64,000 nucleotides of DNA from Diphasiastrum complanatum (GCA_029204225.1 CM055092.1:65066797-65130796); one strand, 5' to 3'. Positions 37,516 to 49,427 are shown, counted from the stretch's first letter. Translations and numbers: made by a program. Notes: generated by a model from the letters alone, not told the origin.

Positions 37516-38499
37516 CCTTTGTTGAAATACAAGTGTGAGACTGCATAATTGATGACTTTAACTTGTAAGGATCGCCTAGTGAAGATATGACTAGATCCTA
37601 TTGCATGCAACCAAAAGGACACATGTGGAGCAAAACCACCCAACCAACAGGAAATGGCTAGTCAATACCCTAACCACTTCACCCCCATGCCATGGTGAAT
37701 GAATGCAAGAGAGGAGGAGCTCCTGGCTATAAGGATCAGAAAATCCAATAGGTAGATGGGCGAGTTTCGCCATGCAAGTGCTCCATAGTCCAAATATCGA
37801 TCGGGGACCTCATATGATTATTAATTACTATACTGGCCAAGCCCAAAATAATGAGGCATAACTAATAACCATATACACTAGAGTGACTGGCTATCCATGT
37901 CAGGAATTATTCCAAATTCCACATACTGGACATGGACGTAACATTCTTCCCCCCTTAAACCAGTTCTGTCCTCAGAACGAGTAACTAGGGAATATCCAAT
38001 TTGTATGCTTTTAACTCTTTCTCATGAATAATTATCCTCAATCTAACCAACCAACCTAAACAAGCACCCAGAGATAGAACAATTCCTCATCTGTTTATTT
38101 CTGATTCTGAGTACTCTTTCAGATTCCAAAGGTACATTGAGCGATAAGTCCTCCAAATTGGTAAAATCTTTAATATATATAAATGTCATCATATAAACTA
38201 AATTCATATGATACATTGGATGAGCAGTTGAGCAGTCAACCAATCATGAAGGTCAAGTTCAAAAGCTAACAAATCAATCGTTTAACTTTCACATTTACCC
38301 TAAAAATTAATCCTTAGTCTGACTTCAATATCAAATAAGTACTTAGAGATGGAATAATTCTCCAATTATCTATCTCTGCATTGAAGTACTATATCGACCT
38401 TCAGAAGTACACTAAGCGATAAATTTTCCTATTGGGTCTGATTATCTCCAATCTAGTAACATCACTTTCATGTAACCTCAATTTACATGAATAACTGGG
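37516..38499 (-). repeat. Part of another LTR element (LTR edge and polypurine tract), left arm
   Basis: The minus strand reads a purine tract (AAGGGGGGAAGAA, about 37,944-37,957) followed by TGTTACGTCCATGTCC, an arrangement typical of the start of a 3' LTR. Upstream of the tract a short frame reads VLRTE-like residues, as in some Ty3/gypsy polyprotein tails. The far LTR end was not identified. The right arm has this at 50,826-51,860, with about 100 extra bases near 51,525-51,632. Confidence 0.45.
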
Positions 38500-39241
38500 T
38501 GAAATTGTTAAATTTCACACGTGTGGACTGTCCACTACATGTACTTGTGATCTCCTAAGGTGTGTAGATGCACCAAGATCAAGACTAGATTGAGATTCAA
38601 GATCAATCTTGAATCCTATGGCAAAAACACACTACTACATGCATTCAATCACTTCCAACTCTCACTCACACGTGTGGGAAGTATTCAAAAAATAATCTAA
38701 GTAAAAACAAGCTGCTCTCCTCGGGTAGAGAGAGAAAATGCATCAAGAGCTCTCGGGTAGAGAGAGAAAGCTAGAAATCCAATAACTCACAAAATCCATG
38801 AAATCACCAAATCAATTGACTTCAAAATGAGGAGTACAATGATACTAGTAGGTCCACGAGCTACCACTATGCTTAACTATGATTGGACCACATTTTGTCA
38901 CCTCTTGATCCTATTGGATCATTGATCTATGCACCTCTTAATTCTATTGGACTATATTCAAGCACATCTCAATTCCTATTGGACCTCACAAGGTTCCACC
39001 TCTATATCCTATTGGACCTCTTGGAATTCATCAAACAAAAACTTTACACTTGTCTACACTCTAATTAGCAAGTGTTTAGCCTCTTACTCTATTTTGGCTC
39101 AATAGTGGCATTAGAAGTGGAAATGCATAATTTGCCATCTATGCCAAATTTATTCCTATCAACATCCTACACCTAGATGCTTGATGTAAAAAACATAAGA
39201 CACCTATATCTAACATAGATAATCTTTTTCAATTCTTCACA
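38500..39241 (-). repeat. Copia 2 3' LTR, at the inner edge of the left arm
   Basis: 742 bp, reading on the minus strand from TGTGAAGAATTG to CAATTTCA, with the purine tract AGGAGGAG just before it. Its outer base, 38,500, is exactly where similarity to the right arm ends. Confidence 0.85.
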
Positions 39242-39259
39242 CTCCTCCTAAAAAATTAT

Positions 39260-41953
39260 CTATGAAGATTTGAGCATTGATCTTGATATAACTCCAAGAT
39301 TAGATCTATGCTTGATGAAAGCACTTTTGCTCAAAGGCTTGGTGAGTAGATCGGCAATACAAGAGGACGAGTTGACATGCTCCAAATAGATTTCTCCTCC
39401 AATAAGCTTTTCTCTCACAAAATGGTGTGCCACTTCTATGTGCTTGCTTCTTGCATGAAATATGGGATTATTGGCAAGAGCTTGGGCCGAGATGTTATCA
39501 CACTTGATCATTGGTAGATCATCCTCCTTGATGCACTTTAGTTCCATTAATAACCTCTTTATCCAAAGCACTTCTTTGGTAGTTGTAGTGAGTGCTTTGT
39601 ACTCGGCCTCAAATGAAGAGAGAGATATAGTATCTTGCTTTTTGGAAAGCCAAGATATTAGATTGCCTCTAAGAAAGATAGTGTATGCACTAATAGACTT
39701 TCGATCCATCTTGTCACTTGCAAAGTCCGAATCCGAGTAGCCAATAATGGATAGATCTTCACTTTTATAGAGTAGACCATAATCACAAGATGAAAATACA
39801 TATCTTAGAATCCTCTTGGCCATCTTCCAATGATGGATCTTAGGTTCTTGCATAAATTGACTCAATTTGTGCACACAAAAACTAAGATCGGGCCTAGTAA
39901 TGGTAAGCCAAATCAAGGAGCCTACAAGACTCCTAAAAAGTGTGACGTCCTCAAAGGATCTTTCATCACCTTTATTAGGATCTTTTACAAGTTGCTCCAT
40001 TGGAGTATCTATGCTCTTAGAATTTTCCATATGGAATTTTTTCAACATAGAGTGAGCATATCTAGATTGGCATATAAAGATATGATTTTCATAAAAATCA
40101 GTTTCTAGGCCTAGGATGTAATATATCTCTCCTAGATCTTGCATTTTAAACTCACATCCAAGTGCTAGCTTGGTTTCATCAACTAGCTTGATACAACTTC
40201 CACAAAGAATAATGTCATCAATATAAATTAGAAGAATGACAATATTGCTATCAACAAACTTTAGATACATGGAAGGATCATAGTCACTAAGAGTAAATCC
40301 TAGTGAGATAAGAAAAGAGTTAAGTCTTGAATACCATGATCTTGGTGCTTGCTTGAGTCCATAAAGACTTTTGAAGAGCAAGCACACTTTGGACTCATCC
40401 TTGGTGAATCCTTGAGGTTGTTCCATATAGATCTCCTCCTCAAGATAACCATTTAGAAAAGCATTGGATACATCTAATTGGACCACCTTCCACTTGAAAA
40501 AACAAGCAAGAGAAATAAGAATTCTTATTGTCACCATCTTTGCAACGGGTGCAAAGGTCTCCTCGTAATCAAGACCATGGATTTGAGCAAATCCTTTGGC
40601 ACATAGTCTTGCTTTATGCTTGTTGATGGTGCCATCATGATTGAACTTGATCCGAAATACCCACTTGCAACCAATCACATGCTTGTTGGAAGGAGGATCC
40701 ACAAGCTCCCAAGTATTGTTGGTGATCAATGCATCATACTCTTGCTTCATGGCATCATACCACTCCTTGGTATTGAGTGCCTCTTGTACATTCTTTGGCT
40801 CTTCATGAGAGACATAAAAAACATAATTAGTGGAATCAAGATCCACTTGTTTGCCTTTGTCAACATATGAGAGCCTCTTAGGCTCGGATCTATCTCTCAT
40901 GGATCTTCTCGGTGAAAAAATTCGAGGAGAGTCTTCTTCAAATCTCGACCCCATCACATCATGATTGTCTTCAAAATCAATAATTGATGATGCATCCATA
41001 GATTTCTTGATCTCGGCCTCTTCAAATGATGAGTGTTGATCTTCATTAAAGACAACATCTCTACTTTCAATAACTTGAGAAGTAGAGAGTATAAAGACTC
41101 TATAGGCCTTCTTGGTGGATGAGTATCCAACCATGATCCCTTTGCATGCACTAGGATCTTCCTTCTTCCTTGTTTCCAAGGGAATATGGACAAAGCATAA
41201 GCATCCAAAAACTCTAAGGTGATCAACCTTAGGCTTCTTCAAAAATAAGATTTCATATGGTGACTTTCCTCCAAGAGCTATATGTGGGAGCCTATTGCAA
41301 AGATAATTTGCACAATTAATGGCTTCTCCCCAAAAATCTTTGGGCAAAGATGCCTCAATTCTCATAGATTTTGCACATTCACATAGAGATCTATTCTTTC
41401 TCTCGGCCACTCCATTTTGAGATGGAGAGTAGGCACAAGAAAACTCTCTTTTAATGCCTTCAAGCTCACAAAAATCTTGAAATTTATTGGAGATATATTC
41501 ACCACCTCCATCACTTCTAAGAGCTTTAATCTTGAATGAGAATTGTTTCTCTACATAAGCTTTGAAAATAAGGAAATGATCGAACACCATAGATTCTGAA
41601 GCAAGAAGATATATCCAAGTGAATCTTGTGTAATCATCAATGAAAGTAACAAAACAAGTGGCTCCTCCCTTGCTTGTAGTTGATGAGAAATGCACATCCG
41701 AGTGGATTAACTCCAAAGGATGCTTGCTTTTGATAGAAGATCTTGTAAATGGCTTTTTGTGAGATTTAGCAATAGCACAAGCCTCACAAGGCTTGATCTT
41801 CTTGGAGAATGACTTTGGCAAGCCAATAGCTTTGGATTCTTTGATCATAGAGAACATGGATTTGTAGCTGGGATGTCCCAACCTCCTATGCCATAATTCC
41901 TCCATAGAGAGCTTGTTCACAAGAGCAACATTACAAGCATTAACAACGAGCAC
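39260..41953 (-). CDS. Ty1/copia polyprotein, 5'-truncated (copia 2)
   Basis: 897 codons are open, beginning inside the region before GAG-pre-integrase (EELWHRRLGHPSYKSM). They continue through integrase (HSDVHF, RSDGGGEY, GVAERKNR), reverse transcriptase (CKWVFRIK, YIDD in place of the more common YVDD) and RNase H (YSDSDFASD, SSFEAEY). Gag, zinc knuckle, protease, primer-binding site and 5' LTR are missing, so it cannot move on its own. The truncation at about 41,950 abuts intron 8 of desaturase copy C. The open frame suggests that truncation was fairly recent. It belongs to the same broad lineage as copia 1 but has a different LTR. Confidence 0.93.
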   Translation of the reverse strand: MLVVNACNVALVNKLSMEELWHRRLGHPSYKSMFSMIKESKAIGLPKSFSKKIKPCEACAIAKSHKKPFTRSSIKSKHPLELIHSDVHFSSTTSKGGATCFVTFIDDYTRFTWIYLLASESMVFDHFLIFKAYVEKQFSFKIKALRSDGGGEYISNKFQDFCELEGIKREFSCAYSPSQNGVAERKNRSLCECAKSMRIEASLPKDFWGEAINCANYLCNRLPHIALGGKSPYEILFLKKPKVDHLRVFGCLCFVHIPLETRKKEDPSACKGIMVGYSSTKKAYRVFILSTSQVIESRDVVFNEDQHSSFEEAEIKKSMDASSIIDFEDNHDVMGSRFEEDSPRIFSPRRSMRDRSEPKRLSYVDKGKQVDLDSTNYVFYVSHEEPKNVQEALNTKEWYDAMKQEYDALITNNTWELVDPPSNKHVIGCKWVFRIKFNHDGTINKHKARLCAKGFAQIHGLDYEETFAPVAKMVTIRILISLACFFKWKVVQLDVSNAFLNGYLEEEIYMEQPQGFTKDESKVCLLFKSLYGLKQAPRSWYSRLNSFLISLGFTLSDYDPSMYLKFVDSNIVILLIYIDDIILCGSCIKLVDETKLALGCEFKMQDLGEIYYILGLETDFYENHIFICQSRYAHSMLKKFHMENSKSIDTPMEQLVKDPNKGDERSFEDVTLFRSLVGSLIWLTITRPDLSFCVHKLSQFMQEPKIHHWKMAKRILRYVFSSCDYGLLYKSEDLSIIGYSDSDFASDKMDRKSISAYTIFLRGNLISWLSKKQDTISLSSFEAEYKALTTTTKEVLWIKRLLMELKCIKEDDLPMIKCDNISAQALANNPIFHARSKHIEVAHHFVREKLIGGEIYLEHVNSSSCIADLLTKPLSKSAFIKHRSNLGVISRSMLKSS

Positions 41954-44900
41954 GCATCAGTGTGATAATCCAAGAAATAAACTTGATATTTGGTACATAT
42001 CATTTTTGCAATTTTAGAAAATTAAATGGAAATAAGTATATGAATTTGCATATTTCAAGACATAGTGCAAATTAAGAGATATAATACTCACTGTCCAATT
42101 TTTCCTGTGAACAAGGCTTGAAAGTCATCGAACCAAATAGCCTTCAATGTCATTAGACCATAAAGTGGCCATAGGTATATGTGCTGCAATGCACAATTCA
42201 AAATTAATTCACCTAGAATGTTGAAAAAGTAATTGCAAAAAAAATTAATGCTAAAAGGATTCATAAGGATTTCATAGCTCGAATGATGGCATTGGTAACT
42301 ATGTGGGCTATTAATGTAACCTCATGACAATAATCATTCTTGCTAGAGAAAAATCCCATGACTCACCTGATAGGCATGAAAAGAGTGTTTTGGTTGTTCT
42401 AAGTGCACCCTTCTGATATCAACGTCATTTGCTCCTATAAAAGTGTTCAACCTTATGAATTCATTCAATCGTATGTACTCACGATGACATTTTGCATCAC
42501 ACATACTTGCATGAATATTGTGCTATTGAATACAATATCAATGCTACTTATTTGAATTGAAAATCAAAATTTATGTCAACAAGTTTCATTTTAATATGGA
42601 TTGAGAAAACATACTAATATATGGGTCGAATATGTTCACATTTGTGTAAGCATGATGCGCAATAATGTGTTCTTGCCTCCATATATAGCTATCAAACAAT
42701 ACAAATCACAATGAGAAAACAAATTTTCTCAACTTAAAAGTGACTAGATATTTTTTATATTTTAAGTATCATGTAAAATTTACCTGCCAGCTCCAATTAA
42801 ATCTGAAGATGTTTTCATCAAATATGAGAACCAAGGCCATGTAGAATATGCTCCTGCAAAGAAGTTCACATCCGAGGTGCTACAAAGATCAGCTCTTCTA
42901 ATTTACAAATGTCTTTTGACATCTTAAAAGCTTCCAACTTTAGTCAATGACATGCTTGTAGTGTTCATTTAACAAGTGGAATGCAACCATCGATCATAAC
43001 CATGTAGTCATTTGCAAAGACAACGGTAGATTATGTAAAGGTTTTCTTTACGTTAACTTGTTTTATGTTCTCCTAAGAGAGCCAAACATCTAAGTCTCTT
43101 ATTGAATGTTCTTTACATGCACAAAATGAGCATTTTGGCTATGATATTTCTATCCTTTATCAAATACACATATACATAGAATCTAGTAGTTGTAAAATGT
43201 ATCCAAACGCAAGAAAATTGGACACGCACCATGGTTGCCGTCATGCATAATATTCATCGCGATATGCGTTGATATGTATCCAAATGCAATCATAGCATAT
43301 ATAGAAGAAATGATAGGATTTTGGACTTGGAAAAACATCACATAGTAGAAGAGCAAATACAATGCTAAGATCACAGCTGACTTGATAAACAAGTGTGAAT
43401 GCACTCTTGGATTCACCTGCATCGTTTTCAATTAAAAAATGATCATTAGATTTTTACATTTCATACAAACATTTATATATTTAGCATAAAGATAAAATGA
43501 TGTGAAGGCCTAATGACTTTTCGGAAAGAAGGAATTACTACTAAATTATAGCTTTTATATTGAGTATTTTAAGTGGATTGAAAATAACTCATTTATGAAT
43601 TTTAGGAAGAAAAATGCCTTTGATTAGAGGTAGTATATATCTTGTGGGGCGAGTTGAGTAGAGTTGCTTATTGTGGCGAGGTAGGTTTAGGCTCCAACAT
43701 CGACGTCCTTTGACTAATGACATTTCAAAATCTTTTATGATGCAAAATCTAAAGGACATGGCTTGGCAATATTTGTGAATTTGTTTATACGGACTCGTGC
43801 ACTAAGTCTTGTGGTAAAGACCAGAAATATAGGTCACAACTGCTGAAATAACAAATCTCATGTCAACTGATGTAGGAAATATGTTGCAATGTGTAAGAAA
43901 ATACATGAAAGTACCTTGTTCCTATGAAAATAAGCCTCAACCCGCTCTTTCAATGCCAAATAAAAGGGTTCTTTCACAGTGTCCAAGTACTCCACATTGG
44001 TCATGCTTAAGTCCTCATCGCTGGCATCTATTTCACCAACACAATACTGGTCCAACAATTTCCTAATAGTCGTTGGAAGATGTCAAGGACTTTAGGACAT
44101 AAGCACAAAAGATCAGTGGACACAATCTATGACTTCATGTACTGTTGAGTTATAGACTTTCTAGGATTCTATACCATCTAGCGTAGATTTCTATGTCTAT
44201 TCTTTGTATGCGTCTCTCTGCATCGGCTATCGTCTTTTTGGTATCTTGTCCTCCAACTCAAAAGGCTTACTGAATTTGAAGGAGATTATTGTTTTAGCAT
44301 TGGCCACACAATGCTAATCAGGAAATTGTGTGGAAAATAGCTAACTATCAGTATATTACTTTCTTGGTTTGCTTGCAGTTAAGAGCTGCTTAGCATGTAT
44401 ATACCAGACAAAAAGTGGATGATAGGAGTTGAATAAATATGTCAAATCTTGCCCTGCTCGCACATGAATAAGACTTCCTCCAGGATGCTTTGGCACCCTG
44501 TTAGCAGAGCCCATGGATCAGTCTAGTGCATATGTTTAGCTACCATCCAAGGGCATATATAAAATATGAAGTACAATGCATAATTATCCCGTTCATGATT
44601 AGAAACTGGCCGTAGCTCTCTACGCACGTCGACCAGAATGCTCATGTGAAGGAGAATGCTGAAATTAATTTCATAAACTAAGACGCAACAGCGCAGAATT
44701 CCTACAGGACTTTTGGAAGACAAGATAAGAAGTGGTACCATTTTGTCACATCATACACCTTCCCATCAATTACCAGCCAGCAATGCTGTGATAAAGTGTG
44801 TCTCGGCTTATGAGCTTTCACAGCTCAAATGACTCATGCATGCATGCTGAGCTCTAAGCACTGTCGAATTATATTGTCATTAGAATTCAAGTTGGAGTTG

Positions 44901-45343
44901 GACGCAATCTAATAAGCAAGGACTAGATTGTACAACTAGATTGTACTGCTAAATAACATGCCATTCTTTGTATCGCGAAAAGGGACGCGCTGATAAGGAT
45001 TATTCATTATAGCTAAACTCATTAAGAATATTGGTATGTAGAGAGACTTACTGGAGCTCCAAAACATCGATAGAGATCAACCATTAAGAGTTGGATTCTC
45101 CAATCAAGTTAATTTCCTGGAGGCTATCATGAGTGCAACGCATATCAATAGATCCACGGAAGAAAGCCTTGCGTTAATCTCCAACGCGACAACAACCCCC
45201 TTATGTACTACCACCTCGACGACAGTTTTCATGACAAAAAAAGCATCAAACTACGTTTCGTGTGGACAGTCTGTGTCCTTAGCCCGAGAATACCATTTGT
45301 CAGACGAAAATGGAAGACAATATTTTTACATTAATGATTCGCC
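41948..45343 (-). repeat. Desaturase-locus segment C
   Basis: The segment is collinear with the right arm from about 58,910 to 63,620 (same orientation) and includes the upstream region of the gene. Compared with D, intron 2 is shorter by about 1.3 kb through two deletions. Similarity stops at 45,343 where D enters its 5' tandem repeat. Confidence 0.85.
42092..44784 (-). pseudogene. Front-end fatty acid desaturase, copy C (broken)
   Basis: Exons, in gene order: 44784-44739 (3' end of exon 1 only), 44497-44405, 44062-43915, 43416-43230, 42853-42784, 42688-42615, 42434-42367 and 42183-42092. They cover the haem motif HPGG, box I HDGNH and box II HIIAHH. All these exons are open. Exon 4 is one codon longer (SIYAMIAFG) than in B and D. 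About 245 bp that hold the start codon, most of exon 1 and the TATA region are deleted at 44,784, and exons 9-13, including box III, are lost where copia 2 begins. It reads TGG and CAA at the positions where D and B have stops, which supports the consensus. Confidence 0.92.
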
Positions 45344-45840
45344 GCCTGATCCCAAGAAACAAATCAGCAGAGAACAGACAAGAGAACAGCAACAGTTCAT
45401 CCTATGGCGAGGAGCATGAGAGCTCGAAGACGGGCGAAGAGAGACCGAACAGAAATTGTTCGACTGTCTACATCTATGAAGACGTGTGTGCAGTGTCAAT
45501 TTTTTGAGAAAAAAGAAAAATATTGATTGCACTATCAATCATTAAGAGTTATTGATTGCTTAATCCAAAGATCTATCAAGTTCTAGGTGTTAGATCTTGA
45601 TCTAGATGCTTTACACTATGATTAAAGCAAGAGCAATGGATCAAATGATCAAAAACATGGATGGGAAGCCTCACATGTGTGGAGGACAGTACCAGTACGG
45701 CTTGTTTATAGAGAGTAAAGTACATTAACTTACAAATGCATTTCATTCATCAAAACTCAAGACAAATGTGAAAATTACAACAAAACTAGAATTTGCCAAT
45801 GTCACATCAACTTGTTATTGATTTGGTTGATCCCTTTCTA
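45344..45840. other. Junction region, possible LTR of copia 3
   Basis: No gene. On the minus strand a TATA-like CTCTATAAACAAGCC (about 45,700-45,716) and a repeated AATCAATA near 45,520-45,560 would fit a degenerate LTR downstream of copia 3, but no defined ends or second copy were found. Confidence 0.35.
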
Positions 45841-47680
45841 GATCAAGTACATCCACGAGCTGTGAAGTTGAACCTTCTTGGATTGCACCTTCTCCCTCAC
45901 AAACTGATGAGCATCTCAATATGCTTTGTTCTAGCATGGAAGATCGGATCGGTAGAAATTTGTTGAGAAGCTTGATTATCACAATAGATGCAAGGGATCT
46001 CCTCGGCCTTTAGCACTTGAAGCTCCACCAAAAGTCTTCTTAGCCATAGGAGGTCTTTGGTAGTTGAAGTCAATGCCTTGTACTCGGCTTCACAAGAGGA
46101 AAGAGAAATTGTATCTTGCTTTTTGGAAAGCCAAGATATCACTCCTCCACAAAGAAAAGTGACAAATGCACTTATGGATCTTCTATCCATCTTGTCTCCT
46201 GCAAAATCTGAATCCGAAAATGCCCTCAAGTACAAGTTAGATCCTTGATAGAGAATGCCAAAAAATCTAGTAAAGAGACATATCTAAGCACTCTCTTGGC
46301 ACTTTTCCAATGATGCATCAAAGGACCTTGCATATATTGACTTAACTTGCTTACACTATAACTCAAATCTGGTCTTGTGATTGTCAAATAGATTAAGGAG
46401 CCTATTAGCTTCCTAAAGAGTGTGATTTCCTCAAAGGATGCTTCATCACAATCATTAGTAACTTTACAAGCATGATCCATAGGGGTGTCAATCCCTTTAC
46501 AATCTTTCATGCCAAACCTTCCAAGAATGGAAGTAGCATACTTTGATTGACTTATAAAAGTAAAATCACTACCTCTAGTAACTTCTATTACAAGTATGAA
46601 CTTAAGAAGTCCTAGATCTACAATCTTGAATTCAGTAGACAAGGAAACTTTAACATTTCTTATGCCTTCACCATCATTTCCTATCAATATGATATCATCA
46701 ACATAAAGTACTAAAATGATGATCTTTCCATCACTACATCTGATGTACAAAGAAGGCTCATAAGAGCTAATCACAAAGCCAAGAGAGTAGAGAAAATCAT
46801 GCAACTTAGAGTACCAAGCTCTAGGTGCTTGCTTCAAGCCATATAGGCTCCTTCTTAAGTGGAAAACCTTGTCCTCCTCACCATCCTTGATGAATCCCTT
46901 GGGTTGCAACATGTATGTTTCCTCCTCCAAGCAGCCATTCAAGAAAGCGCTTGTCACATCCATTTCATAGAGATTCCACTTGAATAAGGTAGCAATACAA
47001 ATGATCAATCCAATGGTTACAAGTTTTGCTACAGGGGCAAATGTTTCTTCATAATCTATGCCTTTAGTTTGAAGAAAGCCCTTAGCAACCAATCTAGCTT
47101 TGTATTTACTTATAGATCCATCTTGATTGTACTGTAATCTATAGATCCACTTACATGCAAGTGGCTTCTGCCCATATGGAAGGTGTACAAGATTCCAAGT
47201 TTGATTATCTATGAAAGCATCAAACTCTACTTGCATTGCATCTCTCCAAACTTGTGATCTACTTGCATCTTCATAACATGATGGCTCTTCAAGCATTGTG
47301 GTTAGAAAAGAGTAAGAGGTAAAAGGAGACGTGTCTTCCCTTTACTTCTCTTTCTCAAAGTATGTGAGCCTTGAAGGCTCGGCCTTGCTCCTTGTGTCTT
47401 CTCGGCTCCTTTGGCACTTGATTTTGATCTTCCAAAAGATCATTTTCAAGAGGCTCCTCCTCGGGTGTTACAAGATCTTCATCACCTAAGAGATTAGATG
47501 CATTTGGAGACAACTTGTAACTTTGAGATTCATCAAACAAGACATCCTTGCTAGATTTTACTTTCTTTGAAATAGGATGAAATATCCTATATCCTTTGCT
47601 ATTTTCACTATAGCCTACAAATATTCCTTTGAAGGAAGTTGCATCTTCTTTCCTTCTTGTTTCCAAAGGAAAGTGGACAT
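45840..47680 (-). pseudogene. Ty1/copia fragment, reverse transcriptase-RNase H (copia 3)
   Basis: Blocks at 47666-47355 (end of integrase; GIFVGYSE), 47296-46226 (reverse transcriptase; CKWIYRLQ, YGLKQAPRAWY, YVDD) and 46235-45897 (RNase H; SDSDFAGDKMDRRS, SSCEAEYKAL) are in different frames, with shifts near 47,320, 46,250 and 45,905. Gag, protease and most of integrase are absent. It is a third, older copia lineage in the palindrome centre, with the same orientation as copia 2. Confidence 0.88.
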
Positions 47681-47689
47681 GACATATAC

Positions 47690-48540
47690 ATTAGAGGAGT
47701 TCTCAATATCAAAAAGACCTTCGTAAAAATACTTTTATTTTTTTTCTTTAGTTTCGACCGTCACTAGGCCCAATCAAAATGCACAGATTTGAAATATACA
47801 TAACATAGTTCAAATTAACTGAGAAATAAAAATGCAATATAGAAAACTTTGACAGTTGTGTCCGGGCAGCGTGGACGTATCTCATTGGTTTCTTCTTCCT
47901 GCCCGACACGTGCTAATGTGCCCGACGTCAATACCTCAAGTTAAATTTACTTGACTATGCTGGTTAGTATAATGAAATTTTCTAACTATAGTAGTTACAG
48001 TTATAGAAATACAGCATACACAGTTACATAAAATATGGTATACGCAGTAACTGCGACTATGTTGGCATTCACATTAGATTAAATGTGATACGAAAAATTG
48101 AAATTAAGTATCATATCAGAGAGATTTTTGGCACCAAAGCTTTGAAAATAGAAATGGCAAGGAGACCCAGATCTACAATTGAGTCTCTGATTTTTTACAA
48201 CGAGAAAGATGAAGCTGATAACTGGAAGCCAACAAAATATACGGAGAATTCATAGGTATTGATGCATCCATCATCAAAGGGCAATTTTCGACAAAAGAAA
48301 AGAGCAAAAATGACTTACAAATCTTATTGGAAAGCAAAAATTTTGGAGTTTGAGACTACCCCGGGAGGTCAATCGATATCAGAAGTCTTAGTACAACATG
48401 TATATATGCATTCAAAAATCAAAGTACATGCTATCAATCCTCATGGTCATCAAAAATGTAATTGTAAGTATATCAAAACATATGCACTCTACAGTAATCA
48501 TAGTTGATTTTCTTTATTGACGCTCTTCAGATTATGATTT
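47690..48540 (+). other. No recognised gene; possible upstream exons of the 294-codon ORF
   Basis: An ATG at about 48,154 starts an open stretch (MARRPRSTIESLIFYNEKDE) that runs to a TAG followed by GTATTG. A second open frame, 48259-48507, ends near GTAAGTAT. Either could be an exon of the downstream ORF, but the splice pattern cannot be settled by eye. Confidence 0.3.
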
Positions 48541-48542
48541 AA

Positions 48543-49427
48543 ATGCTTCAACATTGTTTTTTTTTTTCAAATTTATATCCATCATGCATAAGTGAATGGG
48601 AGCCCACACAATCACTTGCAGGAATATTAGACGTAATTCACTCTGATGTTGGAAAGCTGCAATACAGAGGAAAAAGTCCAAAGGAACTTGCAGATTGTGG
48701 TATCTATTTTTATGAATCTTTATATACGCCACAAACAAATGGAGGTTTTGGCAAGCTCGAAGCAATTACATTGCCTAGTTTTCAAAGTGATGATTGGCCT
48801 ACTCCTGACAGTATTGTTTCTGAATTCTTGAGGTGCAAACTACTCATTGATATTAAAAATGCTATGAAGATAAGCACAGGCTCAAAAATTGTTCACCTAA
48901 GTTGGTTTATCTCATTAAATATATTTGTTGATTTTTTCTCGAGTGCTAGTGTTCGTAGGACACCAGCTTTATTTGTTTGCAAGGATTTATCAGATGAGAC
49001 TTTGTCAGATCTCATGGATCAAGGCTGGGATAATATAACAAATAATGACATAGAATGCAGGGTTAAAAAGTCCTCAATGATCTCTCGTTATCATATCGAA
49101 AAGCAAATGCTTAGTCTCACATTTAGCTACCAGAGATACAAGAAAATTGAAGGTACATGGCTTCCACTGGATCAAGACTTTGAACTAAATGGTCACACAA
49201 ACCGAATGGAGATCAGCATTATCTACAATGAGGAGTATTTGATTATGGTTGAGGTGGAAGAGCATTGGAAGCTTGATTTTATGAGAACAGAGCTCATGTT
49301 ATTACAAATCAATCCACCAACATATTTCAGATTTATCATCAACGGAAGACTCGTAATTGAAAATGTCATCATTTACAATTGCACATTCACTTATATTTGT
49401 CATGTCACAGATGCGAAAAAGACATGA
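48543..49427 (+). CDS. Unrecognised 294-codon ORF
   Basis: The longest non-transposon reading frame in the window. It has no signal peptide or clear membrane segment. Its composition is ordinary for a soluble protein, with a Trp/Asp-rich part (SDDWPTPDSIV, about residue 77) and a C-terminal part rich in beta-forming residues (MEISIIYNEEYLIMVEVEEHWK). I do not recognise a family. The first 20 residues follow a poly-T run and may be intron, with AATCACTTGCAG/GAATA at about 48,621 a possible acceptor. It is present once in the window, in the palindrome centre. It may be a host gene, a captured fragment or part of an unknown element. Confidence 0.45.
   Translation: MLQHCFFFSNLYPSCISEWEPTQSLAGILDVIHSDVGKLQYRGKSPKELADCGIYFYESLYTPQTNGGFGKLEAITLPSFQSDDWPTPDSIVSEFLRCKLLIDIKNAMKISTGSKIVHLSWFISLNIFVDFFSSASVRRTPALFVCKDLSDETLSDLMDQGWDNITNNDIECRVKKSSMISRYHIEKQMLSLTFSYQRYKKIEGTWLPLDQDFELNGHTNRMEISIIYNEEYLIMVEVEEHWKLDFMRTELMLLQINPPTYFRFIINGRLVIENVIIYNCTFTYICHVTDAKKT

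Larger units (their letters stand above)
17411..38499 (+). repeat. Left arm of ~46-kb imperfect palindrome
   Basis: The sequence from ATTATATTGAGTATTGATTA onward is the reverse complement of the sequence read leftward from about 63,912, and the match can be followed in blocks to 38,499 (which pairs with 50,826). In order it holds a 5' tandem repeat, desaturase copy B, a shared non-coding block (25.6-26.7 kb), an old LTR and gag, a LINE endonuclease remnant and part of another LTR element. Three left-only additions explain most of the length difference: an 873-bp tandem duplication, a 942-bp foldback and a 5.86-kb copia element. Confidence 0.9.

Noticed and set aside
37386-37773. Minus-strand ORFs starting MGGFAPHVSF and MAKLAHLPIG
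   Set aside because: They span the LINE and LTR remnants, change between arms and have no domain.
45129-45419. 96-codon plus-strand ORF upstream of copy C
   Set aside because: The start of the frame is also open upstream of copy D (about 63,441), but there it ends sooner and differs by an internal insertion. No motif or promoter supports it.
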